Shown: positions 34,170 through 45,169, counted from the stretch's first letter. The stretch: DNA of 64,000 bases from Pachyseris speciosa (GCA_016490735.1 JAEMWC010000214.1:122501-186500), one strand, 5' to 3'. Translations and numbers: made by a program. The notes: a model not told the origin generated them from the letters alone.

Positions 34170-35090
34170 TGAAAAGACGGATGTTGCGTGGATCATTCTC
34201 TACACCCCGCTCCAGCCTCCAGCAAACAGCCAACGCCAAGAAAAAACTGGGTTGAAATTCAGCACCCTGAATTGAAACGTAATCTATGACTGGTACAACG
34301 CTTATTTCAACGTGGTGTACCAGTTCGAGGCTCTTGCGGATGGGGCCAACGTTGCAAACAACGTGGAAACGGCGCCGATCAACGGCTCTTGTTGATAAGA
34401 AACTTGACCGTAAAGCCCTCTGGCAAACCAGTTTACACAGCTACCAATATCGGCAAAGTGATCTTTATCAAAACTTTGCTGGACTATTCTGACGACTACT
34501 CACAGAGTGTGGCAAAACGTGAGTTCTGGTATCTAGACACCGACAACACAACCGTTACGAACCCCGCCACCCCCGCCACCAACAAAGGCATCGAAGCGCG
34601 ACACAAACTTTCGCAGGGGGTGGGAACGGTGAAAACCATGATTCCTCTCAAACACTTTTCCTTCTTCGAAGAGCTGGCAGACAAATTGCACCCTGCATTG
34701 AACCTCGAGTTTGAAATCGAGCTACAGGATGACAGAGAACTGATTTTCCAAAATGTTGCCTCGCGATCGACCGGTTCTCTGCGGGTCAAACCCGAACACC
34801 TCGGGCACAGTGATTCTCTTCTTTTGACCACCACCCAAATCAAACACCTGCAGAAAGCCGCTGGTGAAAGGCGCAGCATAGATCTGACGATAAGCAAAAC
34901 ACAAAGCGCCAAACTCGCACAGAGCGGCGGCAATCTTTTTTCCACAGTGTTTTCTCTGGCCCGGCCGTTGCTTGTGCCCGCAGCAAAATTTGTCACCAAA
35001 GCCTTGGCAACTGCGGGTCTGAGTTTTGCTGCAGACAAAGTTTTGAAAAAGATTTTTGGGAAGGGATCCCCCTCGCTATCAACCTTGTGA
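34170..35090 (+). pseudogene. Major capsid protein fused by deletion to a core-like protein
   Basis: The N-terminal part is out of frame (VIYDWYNAYFNVVYQFEALA, with stops near 34394), then 34389 onward reads GKVIFIKTLLDYSDDYSQS, EFWYLDTD and LNLEFEIELQDDRELIFQN, matching residues about 60-220 of the intact element C MCP. At about 34745 the match stops and the protein continues as HSDSLLLTTTQIKHL and LTISKTQSAKLAQSGGNLFS, the body of the core (pVI-like) protein. The C-terminal half of MCP and the start of the next gene are therefore deleted, in frame. Confidence 0.75.
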
Positions 35091-35284
35091 AAAAGATGTT
35101 GGGAAAGGGGATGCAAATCGGCCCATCCCGTTCGAGGCCCTCTGTGCCCCTTCCACCGCCCCCCGCCCCGAAGTGGACAAGGAATGGAAATCAATCCTCC
35201 TTGGTATCCCCCACCTGTTTGGGGAAGTTGGCGAAAAAAAAAGACGCCGATGAAATTCAGGGATGTGCCCCTGTCGAACATTGA
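35091..35284 (+). pseudogene. Core/pX-like basic protein, element B remnant
   Basis: Reads KKMLGKGMQIGPSRSRPSVP and a KLAKKKDADE end. The GKG...SRPxRS...P pattern matches element C 56562-56969 (GKGLHVEHSRPRRSLPVHVP). Shorter than that copy and probably truncated at its N-terminus. Confidence 0.45.
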
Positions 35285-35699
35285 TCTGGCCAATTGGTGC
35301 AAAGCTCTCAGGATCCCCATCAAAGGTATTTTCTCCCGCGATGAAGTCAAACCTCTGCACCATTCGCCTTGCATTTTGAATTTGGATGATTTGGGCAGTT
35401 TGGGAACACACTGGGTCGCTTGCTGGCGCGGGAAAGACACGGAATATTTGGACTCTTTTGGACAGCACCCTCTGTTGGAATGGGAGAAGGAAATGGTGAA
35501 AGCGGGGCACAAAACCTTCCTTCGCAATGAAGAACAAATACAAGCAATCGACAGTGTGCGATGTGGGTACTATTGTTTGCTGTTCTTGAATGAGTGAAAC
35601 AAAGGGACAAGCTTCCCGAACATTCTCCAGATGTTTTCCACAGATGTGCAGGAGAATGAGAAGGTTGTGAAAAATTATTTTGAGAATATACATGGCTGA
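35250..35699 (+). pseudogene. Adenain-like maturation protease, element B
   Basis: From MKFRDVPLSNIDLANW the frame carries GTHWVACW (catalytic His), EYLDSFG (Asp), a Gln-containing helix and DSVRCGYYCLLFL (catalytic Cys), the triad order of adenovirus/Polinton C5/ULP-type cysteine proteases, which cut capsid precursors during maturation. A TGA at 35595-35597 interrupts it; the rest (NILQMFSTDVQENEKVVKNY) continues to a stop at 35697 that overlaps the ATG of the next gene. Without that TGA length would be about 150 residues. Confidence 0.8.
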
Positions 35700-36216
35700 G
35701 TGGTCGCAGAACCCCAAACGTGCCCGGGTCTGAAAAGGTGGTCATGGCCAAAAATGGCCCACAAATGGGGAAAGCTAGGTGCACCGTTTGCGGAATAACA
35801 AAAACGTGTTTTTTGCCGGGAAACTAGCAGGGCCTTCTCGCGCAGAGGGCAAAGGAATTGGCACGGATATTGCTGGAACGGCGATGGATTTGTTTCTTCA
35901 CCATGGAGTTCTGTATCTTGCAAAGAAGGGGGTTTAAATGGGGTGGTACTATGCGTTGGAAGCAATGAGAAACCTGCAATTGCAACAAAGGGCGATTGAC
36001 TATGGGCTCCGGAAGGCAACCCCCCTGTTTCAGAAGGTTGGCCACGAAGCCTTGGACCAACTTTCCACACAGGTTCAGCCCAACAGCTACAAGCCCGACA
36101 GACCTGATCTGGACAAGGTGGGGCGTTGGGTTCCTGTTCCTTTCCCCTTCGTTGATTTCAAGAAACTTTGGGATGTTGTTTCTAACCCCAAGCTTTTCAA
36201 AGGCCCTGAGGTTTAA
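35692..36216 (+). pseudogene. Zinc-ribbon protein with -1 frameshift site, element B
   Basis: The zero frame, from VPGSEKVVMAKNG, has CTVCGITKTCF and ends at TAG (35825-35827) right after GGGAAAC (35818-35824). The homologous protein continues in the -1 frame: GKLAGPSRAEGKGIGTDIAG, then (after one in-frame TAA at 35935-35937) MGWYYALEAMRNLQLQQRAI and PLFQKVGHEALDQLS, ending at 36216. The matching gene in element C (55294-55838) joins the same two parts at the same heptamer. An extra upstream shift near 35720 and the TAA are decay. Confidence 0.7.
35818..35852 (+). promoter_or_regulatory. Candidate -1 ribosomal frameshift signal, element B
   Basis: GGGAAAC read as G GGA AAC in the zero frame, stop TAG at once, a 7-nt spacer (TAGCAGG), then a 7-bp stem GCCTTCT/AGAGGGC with a CGCGC loop. 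Slippery heptamer, spacer and stem fit the standard -1 frameshift layout, and protein homology moves to the -1 frame here. Confidence 0.7.
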
Positions 36217-36234
36217 GCAAAAGAGGGGCGGGCG

Positions 36235-36864
36235 ATGGTTGCTGAATACAAACAGCAATACGTGGATTACAAAAAGCAGGGTGGAACACGCAGCTGCGGC
36301 TCGTGGATAAAGTGGAAGGGGTACGGCGCTGGACTGTTGGGCGACTTGTTTTACGCTTCCCCAGCAGAGCTTGAGAAAAAGGCAAAGTTGTTGGCTGCAT
36401 TAGGAAACGCTCTGATGAGAGGGCGCAGGTTTGAACCTGTTATGAAACAGACCATGCAAAACTATTATGGAAAGGGGGTTGATATCCACAGTTTGATTGG
36501 TAAGCTGCCTACGCCAAAGGGGGGTTGGACTCTCCCCGGCCATCGATACACTGGGCCTTACAACCCTCTGCACAACCAATTGAATTACGATCCTGAAACG
36601 GGGGAGATCCTGGAAATCTTTCAACAGCCGACGGGTGTAACTGATGCTGTGGCAATGCAACACGATGTTGATTACAGCAGTTGTGGTTTTCGCGCACAGA
36701 AGTACGGCGATGACGAAAAAAAGTGCAAGCATGTTGCTGACCAAAAAATGGTCAAAGCGCTTGACACGATTCCATGGAAACAAGGACAATGGGGGCACAC
36801 GTTGGCCCGCAACACGATTAACACGAAACAGAAGCTTGGCCTGGGAGTAACCCATCGCGATTGA
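36235..36864 (+). CDS. Parvovirus-type phospholipase A2 protein, element B
   Basis: An intact 209-residue frame. The PLA2 core has the calcium loop YTGPYNP (GxG-type loop as in parvovirus VP1) and the catalytic dyad HD in AMQHDVDYSSC, then a Lys/Asp-rich helix and the shared end NTINTKQKLGLG. In parvoviruses this activity breaches the endosome membrane; in Polintons and adintoviruses a similar entry role is assumed. It lies in the same frame as the preceding -1-frame ORF, separated by one TAA, so ancestral fusion is possible. Confidence 0.75.
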   Translation: MVAEYKQQYVDYKKQGGTRSCGSWIKWKGYGAGLLGDLFYASPAELEKKAKLLAALGNALMRGRRFEPVMKQTMQNYYGKGVDIHSLIGKLPTPKGGWTLPGHRYTGPYNPLHNQLNYDPETGEILEIFQQPTGVTDAVAMQHDVDYSSCGFRAQKYGDDEKKCKHVADQKMVKALDTIPWKQGQWGHTLARNTINTKQKLGLGVTHRD

Positions 36865-37300
36865 GTTCGTTTACGACTCGGTGAAATTCGTCAGCGACCA
36901 CTCTTTCCAAGGTTCTGGGCCATCCTTGTATTTTACTTGCAAGGGGCATCACCCACCAACACACTGCCAGCAGGAATGGGTATATATTTGTCCTCCATCT
37001 TTCTTCAAAATCCTCAACCTCGTCAACAAAACATAATAATTGGTGCTCCCTGTTTTTCATCATACAGGCAAGACAACGACCGTTGCGCCGCCAATGGTGG
37101 CATTTTCCACATTCTGTGATCATGGTGTAGCAGCCTTCGATTTCACAAAAAGTGACGTCATTAAAAAAACAATAAAGATCGTTGTGTACTTCACCCCGAC
37201 CCGCCCTTTTTTGTCCTGAATTTTTTATTTAATTAATTCGCGAAGGATAATTTCCTTCAACTCGGGTGGGAGTTGGTTGACTGTTGCCAGCAGATCCATT
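36818..37300 (-). CDS. Cysteine-rich unknown ORF, minus strand
   Basis: The minus strand has MDLLATVNQLPPELKEIILR near 37300-37230 (an F-box-like LPxEL start) and, in another frame from about 37210 to 36818, CFFNDVTFCEIEGCYTMITE followed by CGKCHHWRRNGRCLAC and a possible membrane stretch (FLLAVCWWVMPLASK). If one gene, it has a frameshift near 37220. It overlaps the 3' end of the PLA2 gene by 47 nt. No family recognised. Confidence 0.35.
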
Positions 37301-37673
37301 ATATAGGGTGCACCACTCTGTTCACGAGAAGAAAAAAACAATGGAAAAATAAAATTAAGCAAAGGGGCCAAAAGTTCTTCATGAACCCACTGCCAACCCA
37401 TTTTTTTCTCTTTCTTCCAGTTCCATTTTTTTCTCTTTCTTCCAGTTCCTTGGTAGTTGCGATGATAAATTGTGAAGGTCTTTCCAAAAGGGGTTATTTT
37501 AGGCATGATTTGGTTGCCGTCTGACGAAACAACATCGCAGGTTGATATTTTTGGAAAAAACCAAAACTGAATCAAAAGAAACACATTTTGAAATAGTATT
37601 TGGGAACCTCTTCTTGGGAAATAAAAATCAGCCGATTTTATTTTTTGATGAAAAATCATCGGTCGTTTCTTAG

Positions 37674-38740
37674 GTGCAGACCCACTTAAGAGAAATGCTA
37701 AGTCTGATTCTACAAGAAAGCTCGTTCCAATTCAATGGAAAAGATTACCTCCAAACTCATGGATCAGCCATGGGTACAAAAATGGCCGTAGCTTTTCCTA
37801 ACATCTTTATGGCCAAAATAGAAAAAGAAATACTCAGACAAAGTAACACAAAACCCATCTTTTGGAAAAGATTCATCGATGACGTCAAATCTATGTGGAA
37901 CACAAGTAGGGACAAAATAGAAGATTTCCTTCTAAAGGCAAACAGTTTTCACCAAACGATCAAATTCACAGCTGAAATCTCGGAAACAGAAACTACATTC
38001 TTGAACACGAAAGTGTCCAAAGGTGACAGATTAAATAAGGAATCTATGTAGGTGGCCAGACTCGAACTGAGCCACGGGTGAAATCCTAAACTTCGAAAAG
38101 TTGTCGTTGCAACACACACCACTATACACCGAGGAAAATGACCCAATCTTTGCCACTATTTGGATTTATTCCCTTGATTACATAACGATGTGGTCGACTG
38201 AAATTACAATATTTACAAGGCTAAAATTACTAATAGCGAGAAATCAGTTTGTACACGCGAGTAACAAATAACACAACTGGGCGTTCACATAACAAGAAGC
38301 AATCTAAATAAGCAAGTACAATAGAATAACCTAACGAAAGGACTAATCAAACAAAGTTACTCACCAACGTTTCCGGGTAAAACGTCCTACTTTAAGCCTC
38401 TTATAATTCTTACACCGATTCTTGATTATCTCCTAGCCTCTCCACGCCCGCTACTGATCTGATCCTAAAAAGCTATTGAGTCCTTTTTGTATCGAAGGGT
38501 AATTTAATCACGTGGTATTACGATCACGGAACGAAACCTGTTAATTGATTCTTACCAGCTGCGTGTAGGTTGCAGCGGTTACAATCTATTCTTGACGTGC
38601 GAACGCATTTCAAACCTACAGAGACCTTTCAATACACCAATTTCTATTTGTGTCACCCACCACGTCACGAAAGGCTTTATCAAAGGAGAAGCATTGAGGC
38701 TTCTAAGGACAAATTCCTCTCAATTAATTTTTGAGAAAAC
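37674..38740 (+). pseudogene. Penelope-like element reverse transcriptase fragment
   Basis: Reads LILQESSFQFNGKDYLQTHG, SAMGTKMAVAFPNIFMAK and FWKRFIDDVKSMWNTS, where FIDD corresponds to the catalytic YxDD-type motif of Penelope-like RTs. After a 535-bp insertion the frame resumes with LDVRTHFKPTETFQYTNFY and breaks up near 38700. The N-terminus and the GIY-YIG domain are absent here. Confidence 0.85.
38048..38582. mobile_element. 535-bp insertion with 7-bp target duplication
   Basis: AATCTAT occurs at 38041-38047 and 38583-38589 and the interrupted Penelope reading frame rejoins exactly across it. The insert starts GTAGGTGGCCAGACTCGAAC (the inverse of a box B-like GTTCGAGTCTGGCC) and encodes nothing. 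Possibly a SINE or other short element; family not identified. Confidence 0.85.
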
Positions 38741-39497
38741 ATGAGTAAAATCCCTAAAAAGACATCCCAGTTAAAGCAAAGCTATGAAGGCTTTGGAACC
38801 TACATGTATTCATCTGCGAACAGCAGGAATCGTGCAGCCTTGTCAACACCTTTATCACTCTGTTACACTATTAGATGTCTTTATTTATTAATACTAATTT
38901 AGCAGGGCCTGGGGTAAGGCCCCAAGAATATTTTGAATAAAAATTATTTTTAATAGACACTGGACCTTCCTTCGGCATGAATTTTTTTCCTTTACCTTCT
39001 TCTTTGCATGAATTTTTTTTCTTGGCATTTTCCCTTCCGTGAATTTTTTTTTTTGTTTTTTTCCCCACCCTCACCCCCAAATCACTTTTCTAAATGTTCA
39101 TGGTGTCATATGTTCAATCAAGCGTAATGCAGTGAGAAATAAAGATAATCATCTCCAGTGAAATTCGCCTCTGACAATTTTCAGTTGTCAAAAGATTTTG
39201 AATCTTTCGACAGCCTCTGCAAAATATACCTCACTTATTTTGTCTTCGTTCTGAGCTGCTGTACTTTGAGCAAAATAATTTTGAACAAACTTTGGCTCAC
39301 AAAATGTGCGTTTCGTTACCATATGCAAATAAGAGGATATTTTTTTTCGTCTGTAATGCAAATTTTTGGCATCTGCTCACAGAATATCTGGCCGGTTTTT
39401 CACGGTTTTTCCAGCCAATTTAAAAGCAGCTGTGATAGGTATTTGCTTGTTTATTATAACAATGGCATGGACAACAGCCTTTTAAATTCTTGTTTGG
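38741..39497. other. No gene seen
   Basis: AT-rich, T-run-rich intron sequence of ATIC. Confidence 0.35.
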
Positions 39498-40041
39498 CTA
39501 TCTCTAAAAGAGAGAACGGGGAATGAGGGAATGGGAACGGGGAATCTCTAAAATGGAGAATCTCTAAAATGGAGAATCTCTAAAACGGGGAATCTCAAAA
39601 ACAGGGAATCTCTAAAACAGGGAATCTCTAAAATAGGGAATCTCTAAAACAGGGAATCTCTAAACGAGAAACCCCAAGATCAGAAGTCTTTGTTAGGCCG
39701 TCACTATATTTGTCACGCTCTTCAAGATGCGTTGTGTGATGACTCTCGGTGTCATTCATCACAACTGATAAAACAACATTTTGAATGGAGTTTAGATTTG
39801 TTGATGCCATGATAAAATAGTTGATGTTTTCCTCAGTCGTTTAAAAATTTGTGAAGAACCCTGCTCCACTATGTGTCTTGGAAGATGTAATTTTACTTCG
39901 ATGACACGCATACTCGGGAAAACGTTCAACTTGTTTATTTCGCTTCATCATTCAACACAGCTTGATTCATTGCCAGACATTTGTGGAATTTATTGAAAAA
40001 TTTGTTGAAAAATTCACTCAAATTTATCATGAGGCTCAGCA

Positions 40042-40045
<4 letters not shown>

Positions 40046-40120
<75 letters not shown>

Positions 40121-40149
40121 TACATACATACATACATACATACATACAT
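40046..40149. repeat. (CA)n and (CATA)n microsatellite
   Basis: Long alternating CA run passing into CATA units. Confidence 0.95.
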
Positions 40150-40420
40150 CACATTATTTACCCTCGGATTTTAGAGTAGCTTGTGCAGCTAATATCTCCG
40201 AGCATTTAATCATCAGATGAGAGATAGGCCATCACGCCGGGAACTACGTCCCCTACTCTTTTGGATCAGTGTGTGGGTTCTTTTACGTCCCACAGAATCA
40301 ATTATGAAGAGTTGTGAGACGGGCCCTACGGTTTATCGTCCTTATCTGAGAATAGAAAGTCTAACCATTTGCAGATGTTATTACAAAGGCAGCACTATCT
40401 CCTCAATTATTTAAAGACCC

Positions 40421-40502
40421 TGAGTGTTGGTCCGACCGGGGTTTGAACCACCGACCTCCCGCACGCTAGTCCTGTGCTCTACCACTGAGCTAACCGGTCG
40501 GC
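40421..40502 (-). repeat. tRNA-derived SINE head
   Basis: The minus strand reads GGTTAGCTCAGTGGTAGAGC (D arm, box A) and GGTGGTTCAAACCCCG (T arm, box B) with complementary acceptor ends, but the anticodon stem does not pair. A SINE head or tRNA relic, not a working tRNA. Confidence 0.6.
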
Positions 40503-40709
40503 GGTTATTACACCTTTCACCTACACAATTACACCTACACAATTACACCTTTCGTGTTGGACACAACTGACCAGTTTTAGAGATTCCCCGTTTAAGAGAT
40601 TCCCCGTTTTAGAGATTCCCCATTTTAGAGATTCCCTATTTTAGAGATTCCCCGTTCCCCATTCTCTCATTCCCCATTCCCTGTCTTGGAGATAGCAGGA
40701 GATAGCCAT

Positions 40710-42265
40710 TCTGGCTTACCGGTTTTTGAGTCTAGTGCGCATGCGCTGTAGACTCTATCTACTCAGAGCTGTTCACTGTCCACAATTGCGTTGGAGTATC
40801 GACTCAATTTTCTTCAATCGATTCGTAAACGTGGATACGCAAACAGACAACAAGATAGGCACGTCAGAGTATCGACGAATGCTGCTGAAATATTTATCGA
40901 TCGATCCGAAAACTTGAATCCATCGTATCTGATCGTATCTAATGAAAATTGTTCGTGGACAACCTGCATCCGAAAATCTGTGCTGAAGATTCTTGTAGCT
41001 GACGACGCGAAGCGGCTGGTACGTTTTACGTTGAATTATTCTAGATTTGGTTGCTACAACTCTTCTTAACATGCATTGAATCAATCAAGCAAAAGGTATT
41101 GTGAGTGTTCTACCACTTTTAGGTCGATGGTTTCGAACAAATATAAGCTTAAACGAAGCCGTTGTGATCAATTCAAGCGGACTGCATTTCCGTGTAAGAT
41201 TAGTATGATTTCCACTTTTGAGAACAAAAAGCCCTTGGTTGAGGCCAATAAACCGTCCTGTGAGGACAATAAACCCTCTTTTGAGGCTGACATTAATTGT
41301 TCTGTCGAAGACAAATCGAATGTCCAGCGAACGTAAACATGTTTATAGTCAGTTCCACAGATGTTTGTAGATAAAACTGTAAGAATTGTGCAGTTTTTCT
41401 GAGTTTTCATTGCTATGTACAACTTAAGAGTTGACACAGTGTTACACAAGTCAAATTTCTATATTTTTGTCAGTGTAAGTGCACAATAATTAGTCTCATG
41501 TGAGATAACTAGCACCTGCAGTACTAAATTGTTTATTCTTGTTTGGTTGTTCGTTTCTTGGTATTAAAATCATACCTAAAGTCAACAATGATCAGTTTTA
41601 AAATCATACCTAAAGTCAACAATGATCAATTTAATAAGCTTATATTTTATTCACAAGTTGCGTGATAAACTATCTGGTTATTGAACGTTTTTTAACTTGT
41701 TGGTTATGATAAAAACTTGGTAATGCCACCAGTAAAATGTAACGTGTATTTGTAACTTGACCTTCTTGTCACAGGTTTAAAATAAATATTTTTCATTTTG
41801 ATTGTGTGGTCTCAGTTTCATAAGTCCAGTCTCGCGTTTCAGCACAAGAGTCTAGGATTTTGCACGTTGTTCTTCAAAATTGTCTCCCAAAATTGCACCC
41901 ACGTTGGGCACAGACTAAACATAATACTGAAATTCTCCATTTATTTTAGAAAAAATGAGACCCCTCCTCCCCCAAGTGAAATGCATTGCCTCAGGGCCTA
42001 TTTGAAGTATTTTGAAAATGCCATGAACCACATTCCCATTTCCCAGCCCTCTCCCCCTCCTCCAAGTAGTACCCGAATGCCTCCTACAGAATGGTGTCCA
42101 CGTCAGGTTCCATTTGTTTCCAACCCTTTGTAAGTCATGTGAAATCAGTCACAAATATCATCAGTTCGAAGCACTAGACTCGTGTACCCTACTGGGTACC
42201 TATTTTTTATCCTTTGTTAACCACAAGCGTATGCAAATTAGGGAAGCGATCAAGAAACAAAAGGT
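40710..42265. other. No gene supported
   Basis: Short frames only, such as 41076-41336, with no recognised family. A 38-bp unit (AAAATCATACCTAAAGTCAA...) is tandemly duplicated at 41566-41633. Confidence 0.4.
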
Positions 42266-42345
42266 TCCGTGTATAATACGCAGCGCAAATTTTACGAAAA
42301 AAATCTTAGGAAAAAAGTGCGCATTATACATGGGTAAATACGGGT
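42266..42345. repeat. MITE end, GTGCGCATTATA type
   Basis: GTGCGCATTATACATGGGTA followed by AATACGGGTA, plus CGTGTATAATACGCAG to the left; counterpart of 28137-28210. Confidence 0.5.
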
Positions 42346-42671
42346 AAACTGTTAATTGGTGTTACAGTATTTCTTGAACAAACTACTCTTCTACTAGAGT
42401 GGTTTCAAAACTCCCATTCCACAACGTATATTAATCAATTTATTACACCCATCTTGAAATCACTAGTGATCCTGGCAATCTGATTGGCTCTCAACAGTGC
42501 AATTTATTCCCAAATTGCACCAATTTGTACTCTAAATCGCATCCTTTCTGTAACTCATCAAAATGAAAGTGAAATAATACTAACCTATCAAATTTCATGG
42601 ATAAACAATTATTAATATTGACACAAACTGTGTGATTTCAAAATGGGGGTAATAAAGTGGTAATTTTGGTA

Positions 42672-42749
42672 TGAAATCATACTTGTGATTTCAAATCTAA
42701 CTCGCGCTGCGCGCTCGTTCGATTTTGAAATCACGTGTATGATTTCAGA
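42672..42749. repeat. Hairpin repeat around TCGCGCTGCGCGCTCG
   Basis: GAAATCATACTTGTGATTTC on the left pairs with GAAATCACGTGTATGATTTC on the right around a GC-rich core. Confidence 0.7.
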
Positions 42750-43574
42750 CCAAATTGCACTCCACTCAGTTCAGTTACCATTATGAACAACAGTCAAGAT
42801 ACAACAAACGAATCAAATCATAAAACAGAAAAATGTATTACACTGCATTTCAAACCACTCTATAGGCTTGATAATTCCCTATATCACCTCCCTAACACGG
42901 TATCTTACTTACTCCACGAGCTTACCACAGGATGCCTTTGATTTTTTACACGAATCATTTACTCTACTTATTCTCTATCAAAATTGATTGAATGAAAAAA
43001 TCTCACTGTAAGAAGTTACATTAATTTTTTTTTTAATTTTCTCCCGTTGTGCCAACAAATTCCGGAAGTGGTTAAAAATTGTAGCGCTTGTGAGGATGCT
43101 CGTTGAGGATTAGCCTCAGTGTTTGTGATATCCCTAATGGCGTGAATTTGTTTAAAATATCCGCTCCTTAAGACCTATGGAAAGAAATCTTCACTTTACC
43201 AGTTTATTTCTATGATTTTTGATGGATAATTATTTTGATGAAGCTATACTTTATGGCCAATTTATCGCAAATAGGGCATTTTTCCATTGCCCTGTCCTCC
43301 GAAACAAAGTCGGTGATCCCCATTTAATTTTTTTTTTATTTTGGAATGAGTAACTCATGCCCTAACTCTAGGCAAGAAGTGTGAAAATTTCCATGATGGG
43401 AAGATTTTCGCACGAACGTCCTTAAGATGTAACAGTGCCATATTTGCTACTGGTTAGGATAACAAGAAATTGCTATTGCTTGGAATGGGTGTCCATCATT
43501 GTGTGATCACAACATATCTAATGTGATAAAAATGTATGGTTTCCATTTGGTTGCAAACAATCGCAGACAGTTAT

Positions 43575-43803
43575 GGGATCATTTGAAGGGCTAGGGGCAT
43601 ATCCAACCCAAGTGACTTTTAGGGCCTTTTTTGCGTACGGTTTTTCTTGAAAAAGAAAGGGAAACTGGCCCCAAAAAATATGGGGCAATTTTGTTCTTTT
43701 GGATCAAAGGCCACATGCAAAAAAATTCAGCTAATTTGGAACAAGAAAAGAAAAACAGCCCTAAAAGTCATTTGGGTCGGTTATGCCCCAGACCTTCAAA
43801 TGA
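43575..43803. mobile_element. Palindromic MITE, complete
   Basis: CATTTGAAGGGCTAGGGGCA...GTGACTTTTAGGGC is matched in reverse by GCCCTAAAAGTCATTTGGGT and TGCCCCAGACCTTCAAATG. A partial copy of the right arm is at 44173-44268. Confidence 0.75.
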
Positions 43804-44172
43804 CTAAAGGTCATTTGTATGCATAGCGTATTAAAATATTCATATGTGAATTATGAGAAGAGTAAAGCTAAAACTGGATGTGAAATGATTGACGGATAGA
43901 AAGGATTGTTTGATTAAGCTCATCGATATGAAACTTGTGTGACTTCCGGAGCTGTTGATCGCTACTTATCAACCGCATTATCGGTTTGCCTTCCCGCCTG
44001 GTGGTTGAAAGACATTCTTAAGTCTGGAGACCCGTGGGCTGCCAGGGCAGATTATTATTTGTTTTTAGTAAAAACGCTACCTTATAAAATGACTTGGAAA
44101 ACTTTCTAGCTGCTGCATCAAGGTTTCCATTGTTCATTAATTTTGAAGGGCGCATTTTTTGAAACCTTTTTT

Positions 44173-44268
44173 TGCCACATGCAAAAAATTCAGCTAATTT
44201 GGGACAAAAAAAGATAAAAAGTCCCAAAAGTTATTTGGGTAGGTTATGCCCCCAGCCCTTCATTTCGA
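44173..44268. repeat. Partial copy of the 43575 MITE
   Basis: CACATGCAAAAAATTCAGCT, AATTTGGGACAA and TATTTGGGTAGGTTATGCCC match the right half of the element at 43575-43803. Confidence 0.7.
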
Positions 44269-44595
44269 AACAAATTTCTGTGATTTCAGGCGGACCATTG
44301 TCTGCCAGCGTACAGTCATGATTGAAGACGTTGACATGATTGCTGACAATCTCCTGCGGTTGCCCGCTATTAATTGCGATTTTGCAATTGTATAGAAACC
44401 AACATTTTTCAATAGTATGCACCAGGAAAATAGTTCAAACTCTTTGCAAAAATATTGTCTTGAGAAACCGTAGGTATGTCGTGTATGCTTAATTTATCAC
44501 CAAGCTGTCAACAAAGTTGGCATACAGAAGGAGTGATGGATGGTAACAAATGTTTGACAATACCATTCAAGCATTTTCCTTTGTTTTCCTTTTAG

Positions 44596-44688
44596 CTTCC
44601 AAAGAGTGCACTGCGGGACTTGATAGTAGCCAGCATTGCTTTGAAGTACACTCAGTCTAATTCTGTTTGTTATGCCAAAGATGGACAG
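44596..44688 (+). CDS. ATIC: ATIC exon (last one in window)
   Basis: A 93-bp phase-0 exon between acceptor CTTTTAG and donor GTAAAA. It encodes [20 protein letters not shown] then [11 protein letters not shown]. The Asn of QSN corresponds to Asn431 of human ATIC, which takes part in transformylase catalysis. The next exon should begin with the conserved V/I-G-x-GAGQQSR block; I did not find it before the Polinton that fills 47.5-64 kb. Confidence 0.95.
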
Positions 44689-45169
44689 GTAAAATAACAT
44701 GTAACCTACTCCCAAGGATCAATATGTAAGCGAATGCTCACACTGACACGTCTTTTCGTTATTTCTTGGCTGATGTTACACTTACAGTATTGTGCAAAAG
44801 TAATGCAAACGAAATTCGACGAATTTCGCGAATATTCGCGAATATTCAACGATAATTAGCGAAATTTCGTTTGGAGCGAATTTTCGACGATATTTCGGGA
44901 GTCCTATTGTTTGAGCGACAACGATAAACGGCCATTACATTTATCACTTAAGTCAAGATGACTTCGAAACGTCAAGTAATATCGCTGATTTTTGTGATTT
45001 CAAAAAGTTTTCTCATAGGTAAATCTCCCATCAAAAATCTCCTGTATAAATGACGTCAAATAAGCCAACTAAAGGTGCGAGTTAAAACAACACCATTGCA
45101 CAGTACAATAGGTGGTTGTAACAGCAAGAAGTCTAAGCTGAGAAATTACCCTTTTGAAAAAAAAAGAAT

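Larger units (their letters stand above)
32100..37300 (+). mobile_element. Polinton-like element B, partial and decayed, in an ATIC intron
   Basis: Ten or so tightly packed genes match, in order and strand, those of element C: coiled leader protein, small helical protein, penton-like, (small), MCP, core-like, protease, zinc-ribbon/-1 frame protein, PLA2. Polymerase, integrase, ATPase and terminal repeats are absent. Base composition is clearly more GC-rich than in element C, so it is another lineage, not a recent duplicate. Confidence 0.8.
39498..40705. mobile_element. TIR element with iterated GAATCTCTAAAA subterminal repeats
   Basis: The left end (GGCTATCTCTAAAAGAGAGA) is followed by about nine units of GGGAATCTCTAAAAC (39535-39670). 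The right end (40574-40700) is the same array inverted (TTTTAGAGATTCCCC repeated). Between them lie a CA/CATA microsatellite and a tRNA-like SINE head. Iterated subterminal motifs are typical of foldback and some Mutator-type elements, where they serve as transposase binding sites. Confidence 0.75.

Noticed and set aside
34496..35717. Long minus-strand frames of 343 and 212 codons
   Set aside because: Antisense shadows of the GC-rich element B capsid and protease genes.
39935..40220. Frames with Thr-His or Cys-Val repeats
   Set aside because: Translation of the CA/CATA microsatellite.
40421..40502. Functional tRNA on the minus strand
   Set aside because: Box A and B are present, but the anticodon stem does not pair, so it is a SINE head or relic.
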